Shown piece by piece: positions 45,695 through 57,817 of a stretch of DNA of 64,000 nucleotides. Under the pieces are notes generated by a model, which saw only the letters and a list, made by a program, of their open reading frames with translations, ran no database searches and was not told the origin of the DNA. Numbering within the stretch: position 1 is the first letter of the stretch; each line of letters starts with the position of its first letter. Both the position numbers and the translations under genes were made by a program. Where the stretch lies: contig JAOANR010000003.1 in assembly GCA_030278955.1 (NCBI GenBank), positions 29,589,227-29,653,226 of the forward strand. The letters are read 5' to 3'. The stretch comes from Hygrophila difformis (taxonomy: Eukaryota; Streptophyta; Magnoliopsida; Lamiales; Acanthaceae).

Positions 45695-48255
45695 TGTAAC
45701 GCCCCAAAAATTTTAAACCAAATTTTTGCGACATTACTGCCGTGTTACCTCTCTTAAACTGTTGGCCAATCAATTTAAGATTAATAACACGAAGCCTGGT
45801 AAACAGATACACTAATAAATCATAACATCAGAGTAAGTCCAACAAGAGGAAATCCCACATCATAACATATATCCGACTTACAAGCCACAACAATACGACA
45901 TCAAAGTCTCACCACAACCTGTCAACGATACCAAGTACATAATAGTAATATAGAACATGGTTAACAGACCAATGCCAATAACAGAAATAAGAAAACAGAT
46001 AGTTCATGCTACAGAGAGCATAGATTCCAGACAAGCATATAAGTCTATAACATGAATGATGCATCTCTAGGTAGATCACTCATCCCCAAACCCGATATCA
46101 TGCTCAGGCTCTGCGTCCTCCCCGGGAGTATCTATAAGAAAAACAAAACGCAAGGTGTCAGTACATAAGTACTGAGCAAGAGTAGGAACAGCTGGCAAAC
46201 GGGGAACGAGATTAGTACAGTTAAATAACAGTTTATATAATTGTATAATTGAATACATAAATAAAGCATCACATCGTCCCATATCGGTGCTTCAATCACA
46301 TCATACACTGCAAAACAGAAAATAATATGAATGATAAATGAAATGCAATGACCTAAGTGCCTATCTACCCTAAATGCAGCACAGAAGATGTCTAGCGCGC
46401 ATCCTAATACCATGGCCGACATTCTTTCCCATTAAGGATCCACCTCTCCTTAATGGTCGAAAGAGATGCCTACAGTGCCCCCGCCGCGGACACTACATGC
46501 ATAAAGGGGTAAGTGGACTTACGGAGTGACATCCCCAAGGATCGAACCACAGACAGCGGGTAGAGCCCAGAGCATCTCGCTCTTGAAAGCTTACATGCCC
46601 AGAACTAAGTTCTCAAAAGCATAAACACATAATCATCATAATAATATGCCCAAGATAATCAAATAATCAAGCTTGCCCAGTTAACACTCGAAAGCATATA
46701 CATGATATTTGTATCCTCGAAAGCATAAGTCAAACAATTCGCACAACCATAATTCACATGCCCAATCTCAAGATTCGGAAGCATAATAAGATAATTTCCA
46801 AGTCCCATGACTAAGATTTAGATTCCGGGTTAGCCAACCCCACATATCGGCTCGCAACTCTGTCACAAGAGTTAAGTTCTAGCTCATTCACGTCTCCCTA
46901 GTTTCTACGGTATGGTAGATTCTCAAAGTCAATACCAATTGTCATAACTCTAATACCAACAAGGCTTAGACCATTTAGAACAGTTTTCGTAGCCTAGAAA
47001 CGAGTGTGAAATGATAAAATACGAAAGGAAACGAAAAATGGAAGAAACAACGAATCGGCACGCAAGGGACACCCCGAGGTTATAAACTCCTATAATTAAA
47101 TTTTTAAAGGAGTCATTATCACTTAATTCCAATTGCATATTTGAAATCCTTGTTGCGAGTAGGGTCAGATTCATATATGGTTTGCGAAAATCGGATTAGA
47201 AACGAGTAAGTTAGAGCCGATTAAAGTTTGTGGGTTTTTGGGGTGCACAGGAGGCGCCAGGGTGGCGCCTCAGACCACATTTAGGCGCCACCCAGGCATG
47301 GTGGCGTCGGGGTCTGAATCCCAGTGAATAGGGGCGCCGAATTGGCGCCTCGGACCCTTTTTGGGCGCCGCCAAAGCTTGGTGGCGCCCCGTCTGGGCGC
47401 AAACAGAACAGCAAACGCTGTTCTGCGTTCCCCTTCGATTTTTCTCCTATTTTCCCCCACTTTGAGCTAAATCCTACTCTTGCCTTGGATTTTTGGTGTC
47501 CCAATACTTCAATTAACAGCTCCCCAAGCTTCCAAACACCAAGAATGAGCTGCATTACAAGAATCAACCCCAAATCCATCAACAATCCCAACTAAAGCTC
47601 AAAACATGACATGCAAGAGATTAGACTTGAATTTCCCAAAAATATTTAATCACCACAGCAACAATCCCTTACCTCAACTTCCCAAAACGTTTCTAAGCTC
47701 CCATGGTGAAGATTCAAGCCACCAATCTACCCACAACTACAAAAATCCAACCCAGAAGCACCAATTTCGTCACCCTTAAAACAGCCCCCAAAACTTACTT
47801 CAAAAACCATGGAAATGTGCAATTAATCAAGAAACAAGCTTACCTTAAGTTGAATGATAGGTTACCCACTTGATTTGAGAAAGAAAGCACAATTTCTCCT
47901 CCAATTTGAAGAACCCTAGTTCCTCCTAGAGAGGGTGACGGGATTTGGGGGTGTGAAGGGTGGAAATGAATTTCCCCAAGTCCAAAATCTGATATGTAGC
48001 ACTCAAGTGGACCCGGGTCGGGTCATAATGTTCGAGTCGGGTCCGGAAATGGGTTGGTCCTCTAGTCTTGAGCCATATACACTATAATGCACTCACTTGA
48101 ACACTTGAGCTCTTATTAACTTGCGGGTTTGAACCCACTTATTCTTCCACTTTATTGAAAATCATACCTATAAAAATAATCCATACCAAATTATCTTACT
48201 CAATCAACCATAATTAATTAAATTAATTATACGTTAATTAAATGGGGATGTTACA
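45695..48255 (-). repeat. Chromovirus 5' LTR, intact (2561 bp)
   Basis: TGTAACGCCCC to GATGTTACA, flanked outside by GAAAT at 48256-48260. It is nearly identical to the split 3' LTR with scattered C-to-T and G-to-A differences. The GGCGCC cluster recurs at about 47253-47400. It gives the uninterrupted sequence (CGTCCCATATCGGTGC, around 46274-46289) of the Athila insertion site. Confidence 0.9.
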
Positions 48256-48283
48256 GAAATAAATCATTAATCTATGTTTTAAT

Positions 48284-49136
48284 AGATTTGCAATTGACTG
48301 AACAAATAAAAATATATAGTTTTCTTGGAAATTGAGAAGCAAATTGCTGCAAATTATATAACTTTGAAAATTTTATCTGGAGTGATGGTACTAGATGAAG
48401 TTTTGACGCCGGAAATAGAGAATCTACTGATACTAGATGAGACACTATAATAATAAGAAATGAAATAAAACATGATATCTTATTATATTTGTTGTCTGGT
48501 GAGCAACATAATGTTTATAATATGATAATGTATGCAGTTGATAGTGGAATGGTGGATTCTTTTTCTTTACATGGTTGGAATATCAGACATTTATCATTTA
48601 TTTAGAAAACATTATGTTAAGCCCTTCGTGGGAGAGGTAATATTGTGTTGCATGTAGCATCCAGTTTAATAACATCCATACTCATTCCAATATGCAAGAC
48701 TGCACATTTTAGATTTGGCATTCCACTAGATTGTGATGAAGACTCTACATGAAAAAAATTACTTCATAAAATTATTTAACATCTCTTCACATTAAAACAA
48801 AGCTCACTTTTTGGAATAAAAATTCTTGATTGATATAATGATTATGAGCCCGCCTGATTTAACCAAATTATTCATTCGATTTTAAATGAGAAAATTCTAA
48901 CTCGCAGTTTATTTTGCTATCACTATAAATAAAAGTTAATGTCAATCATTGAAGAAGAGACTCTGTATTCCAAAACCAGTTTTCGCATGAACAGTTATAT
49001 GTTGCAATATCTCGTGTCATTAGCAAGAGAGGACTCTAATTATTAATATAATTTAATATGGATTAACTCAATATACAAAAAAGAAATATTGTTTACAATG
49101 AAATATATATATATATATATATATATATATGACAGA
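48284..49136 (+). pseudogene. Helitron-type (PIF1-like) helicase remnant, unit I
   Basis: Translated in shifting frames this reads LTEQIKIYSFLEIEKQ, MYAVDSG, then GNIVLHVASS (around the ATPase core), KTAHFRFGIPLDC, and after an internal deletion near 48745 the C-terminal block SPPDLTKLFIRF and ISRVISK up to about 49040. These are the conserved segments of the PIF1-like helicase at the end of Helitron proteins. Many stops and indels; long dead. The C-terminal block is repeated in units II and III. Confidence 0.68.
49103..49130. repeat. (AT)n microsatellite
   Basis: Fourteen AT repeats within the degenerate helicase, in the tail region of unit I. Confidence 0.9.
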
Positions 49137-50136
49137 AATTGCAAAATGGATACTTCATGTAGTGATGGTAATTGGTAAAACTAATATTGATCTTGGAGAT
49201 GTAAAATTTGATGTGACATTTTATAAACTCTACGGGTGATTTTATAGCAGCAATTCTTGAGAGTACGTATACAAATATAATTTGCACCACTTCAAATCCA
49301 TACATTTTTAATGATATTGATATATTTGTAATAACCCAAAGAATTATAGGTCCAATGCCTAATAAACACTAATGGAGGCCCACGCACTTCTAATTTCCCT
49401 TTTTTCTTGTTGGTGTCGGGAGTTTTGGGGGAGATGGGAATGCAGATTAGGGTTGTGGGGAACACAGCTTGTACAAGAGAGGAAGAAGGCGACCATTGTT
49501 GGAGCTTCAAGAGAATCGGACACCAAATTCAGGCAAGGGATTTTATGTGTATTTTGTTGTGTAGTGTTTCTTTCCTCTTCCCCCATTCTCTCTCCCCTTC
49601 TTCTTCTTTGTTGAAATCGATGGTTGTGGTGGTGGCGACACTTACACGTCGGCATCTGGTGGCAAAACGCGGGCCTGGCCAGGGTAGGGGGCTGGAGACG
49701 CTGTCTCCAATTGGTGGAGCTCATCACAGCGCGCGCGGTGGCGGCTGTGGAGCTGTGCGACGCACAGTTGTGCATCGGGTAGTGGTGGAGGCAGTGGTTG
49801 CGCCACCTAGCAACGGCGACGGCCGGGTGGTGTTAGGGCTGTGGTGGTGGTGACTGCCGATGATGATGATTTTGGCTTGTTCTTTCCTTTCCTTGTCTAT
49901 TGCTCTTTTTTCTTCTTGTGTGAAAAATGTTGTTGTGATTTGAGTTAATTTGGTGCTTGAACATTTAAATTAGAATGAGTAATTGCTAAAGATTGAGTAT
50001 TAGGGATTATATGTTTGAGTTATTGATTTTGGTTGTTCATGGTATTCTTGAAATATCAAGATGGTGATTTTGGTATATTAAACTGGTAGTGTAGGAATTG
50101 GTACTTGTTGAATGTTCCATTCATTGGAGATAATTG

Positions 50137-50168
<32 letters not shown>
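50137..50168. repeat. (TA)n(CA)n microsatellite in the solo LTR
   Basis: About eleven TA units followed by about six CA units. Confidence 0.85.
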
Positions 50169-51954
50169 GCCGTCGCTGCTCTCGGGAAAATTGCACAGTT
50201 TTCTTGTTCAGACTTGTATTATTAAAAAAAGCAGAGATGTATATGAGTGGACCTACGTATGTACTGATGCACATCTATGGGTATGTAGATGATTTGAGTA
50301 AAGTATGAAGATGAGCAGGCGAAGGAATTGTCACTACCTTGTCTTGTCCGTAGTGCTTGAATTTATTAAAATTGAAACATGGATTTAAATTAGTGCTTGA
50401 TTATAGATAAGCTAATGAGCATGGTTTTTTTTAATTAAAAGTTTAATCCCTAATTTTCCTGGTAGAGATAACGTAGACCTCCTATCCTTATGGATTCGAA
50501 AATCACTCTTGAATGACAAATTGTGGGAATGAAATTTGAGTCATTTGGTTTAAGTAGTTGGAATAAGGATTTTCTTTTAGCAGATGAATGATGTGAGGGG
50601 ATGATGAAAATGAGAAATTGTTCGGATAGTTGCTTGTAATTGATAAATTGGTGGATACTTGAGGATGGAGAAGCTATGGGACTAATTGGATAAATATCCT
50701 TATAATTTGAGTAATATGGGATTGTTAGTTTATATATATTGGGAAGTTGTTTGGAGATTTATGTGTACATGGGTAATTGTGGCTTTACTTGATGATTTTA
50801 ATTGGAACTTGGAAGGGTTAATTTGCACAAATATAGTGATCATTAACGTTATGTAAATATGCTGGGATGCAAAGCCTAATTTCATATGCTTGGGTGGAGT
50901 TTGAATCGTCATATTATAAGTTTCTTCCAACTATCAAAATTGTAATAAGTGTGTATGTATGTCTGCGAAATGCTACTGTGGTTGATGAATAGTTTTCATC
51001 TTTTCCTAGATTAATTATTAGGTCTAGAAGCGTCCTTCTCTGGAAGAAGCATTTGGATCTGCAATTTACTTGACTTGATGAAGAGCTTAGTCTTGATTAT
51101 TAGATTATTAGTGTTAGTATTATATTTAACATGTAATGGCAAATTTGTTTAACCCATGCCCTTAGTGCACGTTTTTAATAAAATAGATTTTTAAAGTGGC
51201 GCCAAGTCTGTGCTATATCAGTCTGCAGGGGTTTTTCATTTCTTTATTAAATGAATTTTCAACTGAGACTTGTAAAGGAATAAATGGGAATTGAGATGAA
51301 TTTATATGCATAGTTTGGCATTTTTCCTACATTAATATTAAGTTAATTTAATTAACTAATGAGGTGATCATATTTGACATTTGGTAAGGGCGAGTAACAC
51401 TCATTTGACTATAAACGAACTATATTGAATATCATTGCTGTTTGAGCATGATATGCATTAATGTTGCCTGGAATCAGTGTTTCTCCGAGGTTTGATAAAT
51501 GATTTGGTAATCCTATGGGGAGTAAGTGATTGCTATATTTCTTGTGTCAAGTGATTTATACTTCTAATGTTGGACTCTCTGTATCGATGGCATAGCCCTT
51601 TGGGGTGAGATTATGATGTTTATGATTGATCGGGCAGTTTTCACAGGTGTTGTTGAGTCCCGTTGGCCCTACGGGGTGGATCATTGGCTGTTATGCCTGT
51701 TGGCCCTGCGGGGTGGATTATTAGCTGTTATGCCTGTTTGCCCGATGTGGCGAGATATGATATTCAGCTACGGCTGGTGCGATTGCGGATCCCTACGGGG
51801 ATGGTGTATGTTACCCTGTAACGGGTTGGAGTTGAAGATATCCTCACCCGTGGGTTCATACAGCCCGGCTTTTTAGGTTGTCGGCTAGGCATATTCCTTG
51901 CATATGCATATAGGGTAGATTGGTGTATGTTAGGCCATGCATCACTTGCATAAA

Positions 51955-52062
51955 TTGTATGTTTGTGGTTGAAGCACCGGTATGGTACGGTGTGATGTTT
52001 TATTTATGTCATTTGTATGTTTGTGGTTGAAGCACCGGTATGGGACGGTGTGATGTTTCATC
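51955..52062 (+). repeat. 58-bp tandem duplication in the solo LTR
   Basis: TTGTATGTTTGTGGTTGAAG with the following GCACCGGTATGG.ACGGTGTGATG occurs twice with a 58-base offset (51955 and 52013). The same block is single in the chromovirus LTRs, where it is the target of the Athila insertion. Confidence 0.8.
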
Positions 52063-53337
52063 TGCTTTATTTCTATCCTTTTTATTTATATTCTGCTTTA
52101 GTTATATTCTATTTTATTTATGTTCTGCTTATTCTTAATTGTTCCCCCTTAATTCCCCTGCACATATCTCCCTTGCTCAGTACGTTGTACTGACTCCCTT
52201 TGCTTTATCTGTTTTATAGATTCCCTGGAGACGCTGGAGCATGATTGGGATGTTGGGTTTTGAGAGATCACCTAGATAGGACTATCTGTTGCATTTGTTT
52301 ACCCCTATGTGATACTTTGATTATGATACTTGATCGTTATTCATTTATTTGTTTAATTTCTAGTTGAAGCCGATGAGCATCTGATTTATATTTTGTCAGC
52401 CTCCATATTTGTTATTGCTTTGGGCTAGTAGTCTGTATTTGGAGTATTTGGGCGTGTTGCCAGGTGTTGAATAATGTGGAGCCTTCTGTTAGACGTTCTA
52501 TCTTGTTGAAGGACTAGTTGATGCTCACTACTTGGCTATGTGTTGTTTTTATTTCTAGTTTCCACTCATAATTGGTTATCGCAGATAATCACTGTAGGTT
52601 TTGCACTCAGCCTTGTACTAGCAACCCTAAGTTAGCTTGCCACTAGTTTAGGGTAGTTAGTACGACGGTAATGCTTGCGAAAATTAGGTTTGAATTTTCG
52701 GGCCGTTACAATATTAGCCCCAATCAATGAGATGATTGATATGATCAATTATAAATCAACATATGTCTGCAAATAAAAATGTATATCTCAGTTGTAACAA
52801 TAGTGTCAAAAGGGTGAAGCATAGATATTGACGATGAAATATCTTCACCGGAATATCTAAGCACGATCGAGTATTCTGGATTACCAAATTAGGAAATAAA
52901 GTTGAATGAGGGCTGCATAGTCATGCTTTTTAAGAGTATTGATCATTCAAATGATCATGCAATGGAAGAATGTTGATAGTAACCAAGATGTGGAACCATA
53001 CAATTGAGGCTAAACTAATTTCAAAGTACCATGAAAGTAGAAAATTCTTTATTGGTAAAATAATTATGAGCCCGTCTGATTTAACCAAATTCTCGATTAT
53101 ATTTCAAATGAGAAAAATCTCACTCGAAGTTTGTTTTGCTATGATTATAAATAAAAGTCAATGTCAATCTTTAAATAAGGTTGGACTCTATTTTCCAAAA
53201 CCATTTTGTAGCCATGAACAATTAAATGTAATATCTCGCGTAACTATGAAATCAAAGTATTAATATATAATTAAAATGGATTAACTCAATATATCATAAT
53301 AAATTTTGTTTACAATGAAATTTATATGTGTAGAAAA

Positions 53338-54150
53338 TTGGCAAAATGAATATTTGGTGATGGTAAAGTTATTGATCTTGGAGATGTGTAATCATATATG
53401 AGATTTCCAGATAATATTCTTACAAACTCGATCGGTGATCCTATAACATTTTTTGAGAGTACATATACAAATGTAAACTGCACCACTTCAAATCCAAATA
53501 TTTTTAAAGATAGTGCTACACCAGCCCTATCAATTAGATGATTGATACGATGAATGATTACATCATGAAATGTATGTCTGCAAATGTAGATGTATATCTC
53601 AGTTCTAACAATATTTGTCAAGAGAATAAAAACATAGATAATGACGATGAAATATTTTCATCGGAATATCTAAACACGATCAAGTGTTATGGATTACCGA
53701 ATCATGAAATAAAGTTAAATGGGGCCTGCATAGTCATGATTCTCATGAATATAGACCCATCAAATAAATTATGCAATAGAAGTAGGTTGATACTAATCGA
53801 TATGCGGAACCATATAGTTGAATATAAACTAAGTTTGGAAAACCTTGAAAGTAGAACATTCATGATTGGTATAATAATTATAAGCCCGTCTGATTTAACT
53901 AAATTCTTCATTCGGTTTCAAAGGATAAAGTTTCCAGTCGCAATTTGTTTTGCTATAATTATAAACAAAAAGTCATTGTCAATATTTAAAATGGTTGAAA
54001 TCTATATTCTAAAACCAGTTTTTAGAACAGTTACATGTTGAAATATCTCGTGTCATTAGCAAGAAGGGACTCAAAGTAATAATATGTAATTAAGATAAAT
54101 TAACTCAAGATACAACAAAAATTGTTGTTTATAATGAAATTTTCAGCAAA
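53338..54150 (+). pseudogene. Helicase remnant, unit III
   Basis: Third head-to-tail copy. It reads GDGKVIDLGDV, then YLSSNNICQENKN, FSSEYLNTIKCYGLPNHEIKLN, MNIDPSNKLCNRSRLI, and the C-terminal SPSDLTKFFIRFQ, CFAIIINK, KPVF. It is the longest open copy (53538-54041) and shows the typical PIF1/Helitron helicase order. The offset from unit II is 816 bp between equivalent SPSDLTKF blocks. Confidence 0.7.
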
Positions 54151-55597
54151 TTGTGAAGGAAAATTTCATATTATACTTAATACTTATATTTAAATGTTAT
54201 TTATTTTAAATGAAATTTCAAATTAAATAAAAACATTATTTTCAATATTTATTTTTATTGATCTGTTATGTTTGTACCGGAGAAGCCACAAAAGCTAAAG
54301 AATGTAATATAATATGATTTTTCTATTAGCTCTAAAAATAATTTAATTATATTATCATATACTCTTACTTTCGAATATATAAAGTTATTACACATTTTTC
54401 TATTACTCAAAATATTTATTATTACTATATAATGATATATATTATATATAAATATATAATTACGCCAGTCGAGTCTCGACGGGTTATTTGTTAGTTTTAT
54501 TAATTGTGCTAATTTATGGAATTATGGTAGATTGGAATCAATTTGGCAAAAATTAATAAACTAGATGATCAAATGGAGTAAAATAAAAGTTAATGATGAA
54601 ATTGAAAAATAATTTAAAAAATAAAAAACAAATGAATTATATTTTCTATATTTCTTTTAAACAATCCAAGCCGCCCAGCCGGCTTACGCGTAATTGTTTT
54701 AATACGTACTTATAGTAATAAATAAATTGAATGTACTTGTTAGCCCAACAAACAAAAAATATAAAGCTCATTACATTCCGGCCCAATAACCAAGTAGCCG
54801 GCCCAGTCCATAGATGTATTCCGAGAATGATGACCGCGAGTTAAAGAAATGAGCGTCATCAGAGGGAGAAGATCGTGGTAACATGGAAAGGCTGTAGAAT
54901 CCTTATAAATACTGGAGGCTGCATCCAAGGAGGGAACCTCAACTTCTCCAAAGAGAGCCGCACTTTATATTATTTTTCGTTTCTGCTGTAATTTTTTTTC
55001 GTTTGTTCTTCCATTCCGTAATTTCTCTTTGTTTACAAGCTTTGTTTACGTTCATGTAATTTCCTTATGCAAATCTTTCTTCCATTCCATGCGATCAAAT
55101 CTTTCTGTAATTTTACTTGCTATTATTAGTGCTTTAATTAAATTTACTACTTCGTACTACACTTGTGTTTCTCATGTATTATTACCACAAGACCATTTGC
55201 ATGACTATTTGTCTTTGCGTCCCTTTCTCACTTAACATTTTCACATAAGCCCCACCAATGTTCCGTCGTCCTCACTTTTTACCCCTTACTTTACACTGCC
55301 AACCTTTCCACACACCCCTTTCCCCACTTTTCTTAACAGGGGGCTTTCCCCGAAAAATTGAAAAAGCTACAGTGACATCAATGAAAGCCGTCAGACATAG
55401 AGGGGTCACTGGTCAGTCATGTCCCGCAGTCACAATATTAACCGTCACCGACTGTGAGATTAAAAGTTACATATCCTTCTGAGTCCACACCTGGCAAAGG
55501 GCCTAAAAAGGAAGTAATTAAAATTATTTTACCGTTTCTCTCTACATTATTTTACAATTAAATTTATAATTTTATTATTTTGTAATTTTCATCGCAA
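54151..55597. other. Intergenic region, AT-rich, with one promoter-like site
   Basis: No gene supported. TATAAATA at about 54905-54912 is followed by a pyrimidine-rich leader (54960-55050), which looks like the U3/R part of an unidentified LTR or a plant promoter, but I could not find matching ends, a target duplication or a protein. The short frames at 55029-55482 lack any recognisable feature. Confidence 0.35.
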
Positions 55598-55880
55598 ATA
55601 CTCCAACGTTTTTTAATAAAGTTTACATTAACATAGTAATTATTATTCATTTGAGTAGATTTAATTCAATATTTTAAACGCAATTATATAAGATAAAATA
55701 TAGTCAAATGAGATCTTGTTGGATTCGTTTAATCACATAGATTTTAGAATATTAAATTTTTATAATTTTTACTTTTTATACAATTTAAGATATTAAGCAT
55801 TAAAAATGTATATTGGATTGCGTGGAAAGATGAAGGGCAAACTTTTAAAAAACATTGTATTATATTAAAATAATTAATTT
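55598..55880 (-). mobile_element. Diverged reverse copy of the Stowaway-like MITE at 10529
   Basis: The block AGATCTTGTTGGATTCGTTTAA is the reverse complement of sequence in the 10529 element, and further matches extend on both sides in order (TAAAATATAG, CCAATATACATTTTTAATG). The ends are too worn to define exactly. Confidence 0.5.
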
Positions 55881-56011
55881 TAAATTTCTGATGACGGGAA
55901 TAGCTTCCAATTACAAATTAACCCTTAATATCACATCAATGCAAACAACACATGCTGGCTGAGAAAGGCGAGCATAAAAACCCCCAAATAATTTTTCCAT
56001 AATCATACTTA

Positions 56012-56040
56012 ACTACTCCCCCCGTCCTGGTAATACCGTC
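56012..56040 (+). mobile_element. Stowaway-like terminus (fragment)
   Basis: ACTCCCCCCGTCCTGGTAAT resembles a Stowaway terminal repeat. No partner end was found nearby. Confidence 0.35.
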
Positions 56041-56144
56041 TCAAAACATATGGCACAATATTTTAGATATATGGGTTATTGTGTCAAAATAGAGTAATTA
56101 GTTGATATAATGTTTATTTGAATTGAGAAAAAGTGAAATAATTA

Positions 56145-56345
56145 GGGGGTTTTTATTAAAAAAGGCCAGCAGCTCAAAATACTTCAAATACAAGACCAGC
56201 ATACCTAATATATTACGTATTAATACCAATATACGGAATACATACCAAATCAGAACCTGGCCATTATTTTTAAATGAATAATGAAATTAAGTTGTGAATA
56301 GACAAAACTACCCTTGCTTTTTGGACTTTTCTGCATAAATGATGT
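56145..56345 (+). other. Possible left terminal region of the MuDR-type element
   Basis: GGGGGTTTTTATTAAAAAAGG at about 56145 has the look of a Mutator-like element end and lies 670 bases before the first transposase exon. The other end is outside the window, so neither the inverted repeat nor a target duplication can be tested. Nothing coding is seen up to 56815. Confidence 0.3.
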
Positions 56346-57333
56346 GAAATGTGGAGTGGAGAGAGAGTGAGACAAAAAGAATTTTTGTTTGGGGATTCAA
56401 AGCATTTGGCTCATTTCTTCTTCCTCGGACCCGTCGAAGAAGCCATTAATGAGGTGAGAAGCTCCAAAACTTGGGGCATCCGGAAGCAAGAACGGGCGGA
56501 AGGGTGGGGACGGCGGCGGCGACCTGACGTCGTCGTTCTCTGGCGGAAGAGCGCAGCAAGCGGGTCGGCTTCGATTTTCCAGGCGCACAGGGTGGGAAGC
56601 TTGTTGAAGAAGCCTTTTTTAGGAGGCCGAAAGCGGGCACAGTGGGGGTCAAGCAGCGGGGGAGTACATTAGTGTTTGGTGGGTGGAAGGAGAAGGCTTT
56701 AAGAGGGTTTAGGGCTGTTATTTAGGGTTTGGTGGCTGGAAGAAGGTTAGGGTTTGGGGAGGCTGTTATTTAGGGTTTTCTACAGGGTTTTTGGAAGTGG
56801 GTAGGGGTGAGTAAGATGGCAACGAGGGAGCAAGGTGGTGGGCGAGATGTCATGTTATTTTGCCATTACAACGGCCAAACCCATCTCGTGCGGATAAGGG
56901 ATGACGATGCTCTCGCGGATGTGTACGGAAAGGTGACGGAGAAGTGGGCTAATGTATGTGCAACAACACACACGCTCCACTATGATGAACCCGACGGTTG
57001 ATAATGGCCAAAATTGTCCATTATTTCCAATCCATTTCCGTGTCTGAGACGGACATTTTGATCGTGATTCCATCTTATTTCAATAAGAAAGCAGTTGAAT
57101 TTGACAGATTAATGCGAGTTTGTAAAAACATTGAGCCGGTAATAAAAAGACAAAAATATGCAATTTTTAATTGTATTTGTGTTAGAAAAATCCAAAAACA
57201 TGAAAAAAGGAAAAAGAAAAGAAAAAGGAATGAAAAGATGGGCAAAAGAATAAAAGAGCCCACAAAAATCCAAAAAGATGGGAAAAAGATTGAAAATCCC
57301 ACAACTGAAAATTTGGTTAAGTGATTGAAGCAC

Positions 57334-57733
57334 AATTCGAATTGTGAGCAATTCGAATTAATTCGAATTGCACAACAATTCGAATTGCTAAAGAGAGCAA
57401 GAAATGGTTAAGTGTTGGAAGGGATGCAGAAGGCTAGTTCGAATTATTCAAGTTCGAATTAATTCGAATTAGGGAATGAAGAGAGAAGAAACCCAAAGGC
57501 AAGAAGAAGATGCAATTCGAATTGTCCAAGTTCGAATTAATTCGAATTGGCACAAACAATTCGAATTGCCAACAAAGTGCAATGAGCCAAGCAGAAACCC
57601 TCATCCAATTCGAGAAAAGATCAATTCGAATTATTCACAACAATTCGAATTGACTACTGAAGGCCAAAATCCCAGCTCAAGGAAGAGATCTCACGATTCG
57701 AATTAATTCGAATTGGTTGAGATAATTCGAACT
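57334..57733. repeat. AATTCGAATT palindrome array, upstream block (five clusters)
   Basis: Boxes start at 57334, 57350, 57360, 57377; 57436, 57451, 57461; 57514, 57529, 57539, 57558; 57623, 57642 (plus a worn one at 57607); 57695, 57705, 57724. A full cluster is box, 4-6 bases, two boxes abutting as AATTCGAATTAATTCGAATT, 7-9 bases, box. The block ends 76 bases before the TATA box, the position of an LTR enhancer. Confidence 0.88.
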
Positions 57734-57809
57734 TCACTCAACAATTCATTCAAATGAAGCTGTGGAGCATGGACACAACACTGGTGGGCCTAGGGTTTTG
57801 AAGATTGTC

Positions 57810-57817
57810 TATAAAAG
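57810..57817 (+). promoter_or_regulatory. TATA box of the solo LTR
   Basis: TATAAAAG, 76 bases downstream of the last upstream AATTCGAATT box, followed by an A-rich leader. Likely U3/R promoter of the LTR. Confidence 0.6.

Larger units (their letters stand above)
12798..48255 (-). mobile_element. Tekay-like Ty3/gypsy chromovirus, complete, split by a nested Athila-like element
   Basis: LTRs begin TGTAACGCCCC and end GATGTTACA on the plus strand. The right one is 45695-48255 (2561 bp). The left one is 12798-13386 plus 38747-40719 (2562 bp in total). A 5-bp target duplication GAAAT lies at 12793-12797 and 48256-48260. The primer site for initiator tRNA-Met (45680-45691) and the polypurine tract (40720-40731) fix the orientation as minus. 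Without the 25.4-kb insertion the element is about 10.1 kb. gag-pol is carried at 40781-45392, and a chromodomain at the end of pol places it among chromoviruses. Several stops and a frameshift inactivate it. Confidence 0.9.
49327..52710 (+). mobile_element. Chromovirus-type solo LTR (3384 bp)
   Basis: Begins TGTAATAACCC and ends GGGCCGTTACA, flanked by ATATT on both sides (49322-49326 and 52711-52715). No internal coding region, PBS or polypurine tract exists between, so it is a solo LTR from unequal recombination. Its last 50 bases, the GAAGCACCGGTATGG...GATG block and the CTCAGTAC...GTACTGAC motif match the minus-strand LTR of the chromovirus at 45695, so it belongs to a related family in plus orientation. 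A GC-rich stretch is found near 49630-49850. Open frames inside it are not genes. Confidence 0.87.
49137..53337 (+). pseudogene. Helicase remnant, unit II, split by a solo LTR
   Basis: Restarts at the segment equivalent to the helicase middle (GCAAAATGGATACTTCATG, then IDLGDV-like and ESTYTN-like pieces), is interrupted at 49326 by the solo LTR, and resumes at 52711 with a YLS-like region. It then has the C-terminal block FIGKIIMSPSDLTKF, CFAMIINKSQCQSL, SRVT ending near 53262. The distance between equivalent SPSDLTKF blocks of units I and II is about 830 bp once the LTR and target duplication are removed. Confidence 0.66.

Noticed and set aside
49372..49853. Overlapping open frames in the solo LTR, both strands
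   Set aside because: Inside a well-bounded solo LTR; GC-rich patch gives long frames by chance.
54736..55500. Possible LTR or host promoter around the TATAAATA near 54905
   Set aside because: No matching terminus, target duplication or coding sequence found; left as unassigned.
56349..56672. 107-codon frame upstream of the transposase
   Set aside because: No motif; lies in the 5' region of the MuDR-type element and is mirrored by antisense frames.
56998..57324. Frame following exon 1 of the transposase
   Set aside because: Crosses the left LTR boundary at 57120, and splicing at 56996 gives a better continuation.
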